Positions 61,672-64,000 of a DNA stretch of 64,000 bases are shown here, in pieces. The translations under genes and the position numbers were made by a program. The DNA comes from Branchiostoma belcheri. Its lineage: Eukaryota > Chordata > Leptocardii > Amphioxiformes > Branchiostomatidae. The first letter of the stretch is position 1; the number at the start of each line of letters is the position of its first letter. Location of the stretch: assembly GCF_001625305.1 (NCBI RefSeq), contig NW_017803909.1, forward strand, positions 7,137,776 to 7,201,775. The letters run 5' to 3'. A model generated the notes under the pieces. It made no database searches. It saw only the letters and a program-made list of their open reading frames with translations, and was not told the DNA's origin.

Positions 61672-63114
61672 AAAATGGGAATATTTCTCATACCCATACT
61701 GACCACGGATTTACACACACATCCCTATTCCTATAGCCCAACACTACAGGTTATGAAACAAGAAAAAAGTACTATCTGGATTTATAAGGTGCTCTTTTAA
61801 TCAAATACATTTTTTACTACAAAGGTGGTGTATGTGTTTGTGAAGAATATATTAGATTTTCCAAAACATGAACACTTCTCGATCCAAATGAGTTTTGTGA
61901 TTAAAGGCATAATTCATCCATATTTGTCATCTTCAGACATCTATTACCAGTGTAATTTGTGCAGTGTCACAATGAGATAGTGACCATGTTAATCACTTAA
62001 TGGTTGTGACTTTTTTCCATATTCATCCCCTGCCCTGATCTCTCATTTCTCCTGACCCCGTGCCCCCTGGAAAATTTATAAGCTTTGTAATTAATTTTAC
62101 AAGGAAAGAAGTGAAGACTTTTGTGACTGTATTGTGGCGTTTCGAAGTTTTGTATCAGTGTATGTGACTGCATGTAGAATTGATTCCTTTTCATAATACA
62201 CATAGGCATTATCCTCCATCTACTTCTGTGAGCTGTGGAAGAAGTTGAAAAATAGCTAGCAGTGGACAAGAAAGAGAGTTTTCGTGCCTTTCTTTCAATT
62301 GTTGGGATGCATATGGAGATACAACAAAGGCCCTCCAAACTATTGTCATGCACAGATAGCAACAACCGGGCTAGAAATAGAATGGAGAGGAAACCGATTA
62401 TCTAACGTGCTTCCTCACTTTTACACCAGATCATCTCACTTCCCTTCTTGTTCAAGGCCTCAGAGTTTGAAGTTTATCCATTCATGTTGCTATCTATATG
62501 CATGTATATAACAGTTGCAGTCACCAACAGGGTATTCTATTAGAGGCATCACTCAACCCTTGAGATCAATTACAGGAAAGACTTTCTATTCCTTTTTAAT
62601 CTGGTAACTTGATAGCTCGGGGTATATTAACCCCATGGGAGCATTTCGACCAGCAGGATGCCCAAATTTGTTGCGCCAAAATTACTCATTCTTGACGAGC
62701 CCTGTGTCTAGTTTATTGCACTACAGAGTGTCTGTAAAACACATAGGTGTGGCAACAATCCGCTCCTAATGTTCCAGTATTTGTTCTCGAAGATTAGGAC
62801 TACCAGCGTTATGGGTAAACTAGTATGGTCCGTAAATACGTGTACAGCTCCCAACGGACTTGGCAATTTTGAGGAAGGATCCTGGAATTGGGGAAGGCTG
62901 TTTGGCTTCGCAATGAATACTTCATGTCCCAGCAGACTGGGCAATGTCTGTCTCCATCAGGTGGTGTGGTAAATCATGTGGCTCTTGGCTGAATTAAACT
63001 ACAGATAACATCTGTGGTGGTTATGACACTGCAGTTGTACAGAGATTGAAGTATAAACGGAAATCTGGTTTGGCTTTTAAAAAATCTGATCCGACACTAG
63101 TTACACATTGTGTA

Positions 63115-63292
63115 CCATTTCAGTACACTGTGCAAACTTTTCATACAAGTGCAAGGAACTAAGGATGATGGCTGCCATCCCTCCACAGTAGCATACTAGT
63201 ATGATGGGTGTCTTGAGGCCGGGATTCGAACCCTCAACCTTTTGATCCCCTTGATCTAGAAGTAGAAGCTGAGGCACTGCTGGCTGAACTAT
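63115..63292 (-). mobile_element. tRNA-derived SINE
   Basis: Minus-strand head TAGTTCAGCCAGCAGTGCC (A-box region) and GAGGGTTCGAATCCC (B box) followed by CCTCAAGACACCCATCATAC and a body ending near AGTACACTGTGCAAACTTTT (plus strand). Its head differs from the SINEs at 9948 and 14900, so it derives from a different tRNA or is strongly diverged. Confidence 0.55.
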
Positions 63293-63424
63293 GCATACCG
63301 GATTTTCCCTCCGTAAGGCCAAGGTCAAAAACAATCTGATCAGTTTGTATTCCCTCCTGCAAAAGGGGATAACACAGAAGGAAAGATAAGAGATAGAAGA
63401 GCTCTGACTTTGAGTGTTTTGAGA

Positions 63425-63792
63425 TAAGGCGACAGCAAGTAAATTTTATGGATGACATCCTCCGCAGACTCCAAAACTAATCTACTAATGCGAGCAGGCG
63501 AAAAAAAAACAAGGCAGGCCAAAAAGAACAAGATTCCTACATTTTCAAATTTTGACTTATTGTACAAATGGTTTTGATGCAGCGGGAACATCACATATAC
63601 ACAGCCAGCATCACATATCACTGCATCAAAGTAAGAAACAAAACATTAAATCAGAGGCATGGCATGGCAGCAGACATCTTTGCCCATTTTCAGCATGTTG
63701 ACCACTGTCAGAAGGCAACAAAATTTTTTTTCAAATTCAGGCGAAAATTAATGTGCACGCTGATGTCATAAAAAGTACATGCTGTGGCCTTA
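63425..63792. mobile_element. MITE family B, copy 3
   Basis: TAAGGCGACAGCAAGTAAAT left and ACATGCTGTGGCCTTA right; internal GGATGACATCCTCCGCAGAC and CCATTTTCAGCATGTTGACC match the copy at 50258. Confidence 0.8.
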
Positions 63793-64000
63793 GTCCTTTT
63801 GTTTCATGATGTATTGAGTCAGAAGGTTAAAGGTTAGGATAAGGCCCTTGTTTACAGATGACAAAAGATAAATGTTGATATGTACTTTAAAGTTAAGAGA
63901 TTGTTCTCAAAGTTTCAATACATGTACATACAGTTCAGTTTAGATTTTCATGTGGGAGAGCAGTACACTAAACACCTGGCTACTTGTTTATTCAGGAAAA

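Larger units (their letters stand above)
56061..64000. other. BCAR1 intron 2 (to right edge)
   Basis: About 8 kb after the exon 2 donor with no further Cas-type coding sequence that I can support; remaining exons must lie beyond the window. It holds one family I, one family E and two family B elements, a LINE 3' end and a SINE, listed separately. The rest is AT-rich and featureless to me. Confidence 0.6.

Overview
This window is animal nuclear DNA, and it most resembles the cephalochordate amphioxus (Branchiostoma). Coding exons are small, separated by long AT-rich introns with GT..AG borders, and the non-coding DNA is packed with short inverted-repeat elements and tRNA-derived SINEs. The genus is inferred from gene content and repeat style. 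There are no bacterial features.

Left part (1-7 kb): two members of the NAT8/camello family of membrane N-acetyltransferases face in opposite directions. The minus-strand gene (610..2372) has two coding exons; the plus-strand gene (4315..4950) is intronless. Between and beyond them lie a long CA repeat, fold-back elements, a Penelope-like inverted repeat with a hammerhead-ribozyme-like motif, and C-terminal remnants of non-LTR retrotransposons (LINEs).

Middle part (9-25 kb): TMEM170 (minus strand, three coding exons, 127 aa) and CFDP1/BCNT (plus strand, eight coding exons, 312 aa) are divergent, with start codons 1.27 kb apart. All exon phases join cleanly, and the proteins align to the human ones by eye. 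The end of CFDP1 is odd: the intron 7/exon 8 border is duplicated, and its final codons and stop form the first unit of a 63-bp tandem repeat.

Right part (30.4-64 kb): the start of BCAR1 (p130Cas). It has a promoter/5' leader region, a five-codon first coding exon (31227..31241), a 24.2-kb intron and a 624-bp exon encoding the SH3 domain and the first YxxP motifs. The rest of the gene lies past the right edge. TMEM170A, CFDP1 and BCAR1 are also neighbours on human chromosome 16q23, so this is an old conserved gene block.

The three block genes do different jobs: ER/nuclear-envelope membrane shape, H2A.Z chromatin remodelling, and adhesion signalling. Nothing in the sequence shows a shared pathway. 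Most of the remaining DNA is made of at least a dozen repeat families present in two to five copies each. The most unusual is a pair of elements built from an 11-bp CCGCA-type repeat at 46.3 and 49.1 kb. A 20-N gap at 48809..48828 has identical 15-bp flanks and looks like an unmerged contig overlap.
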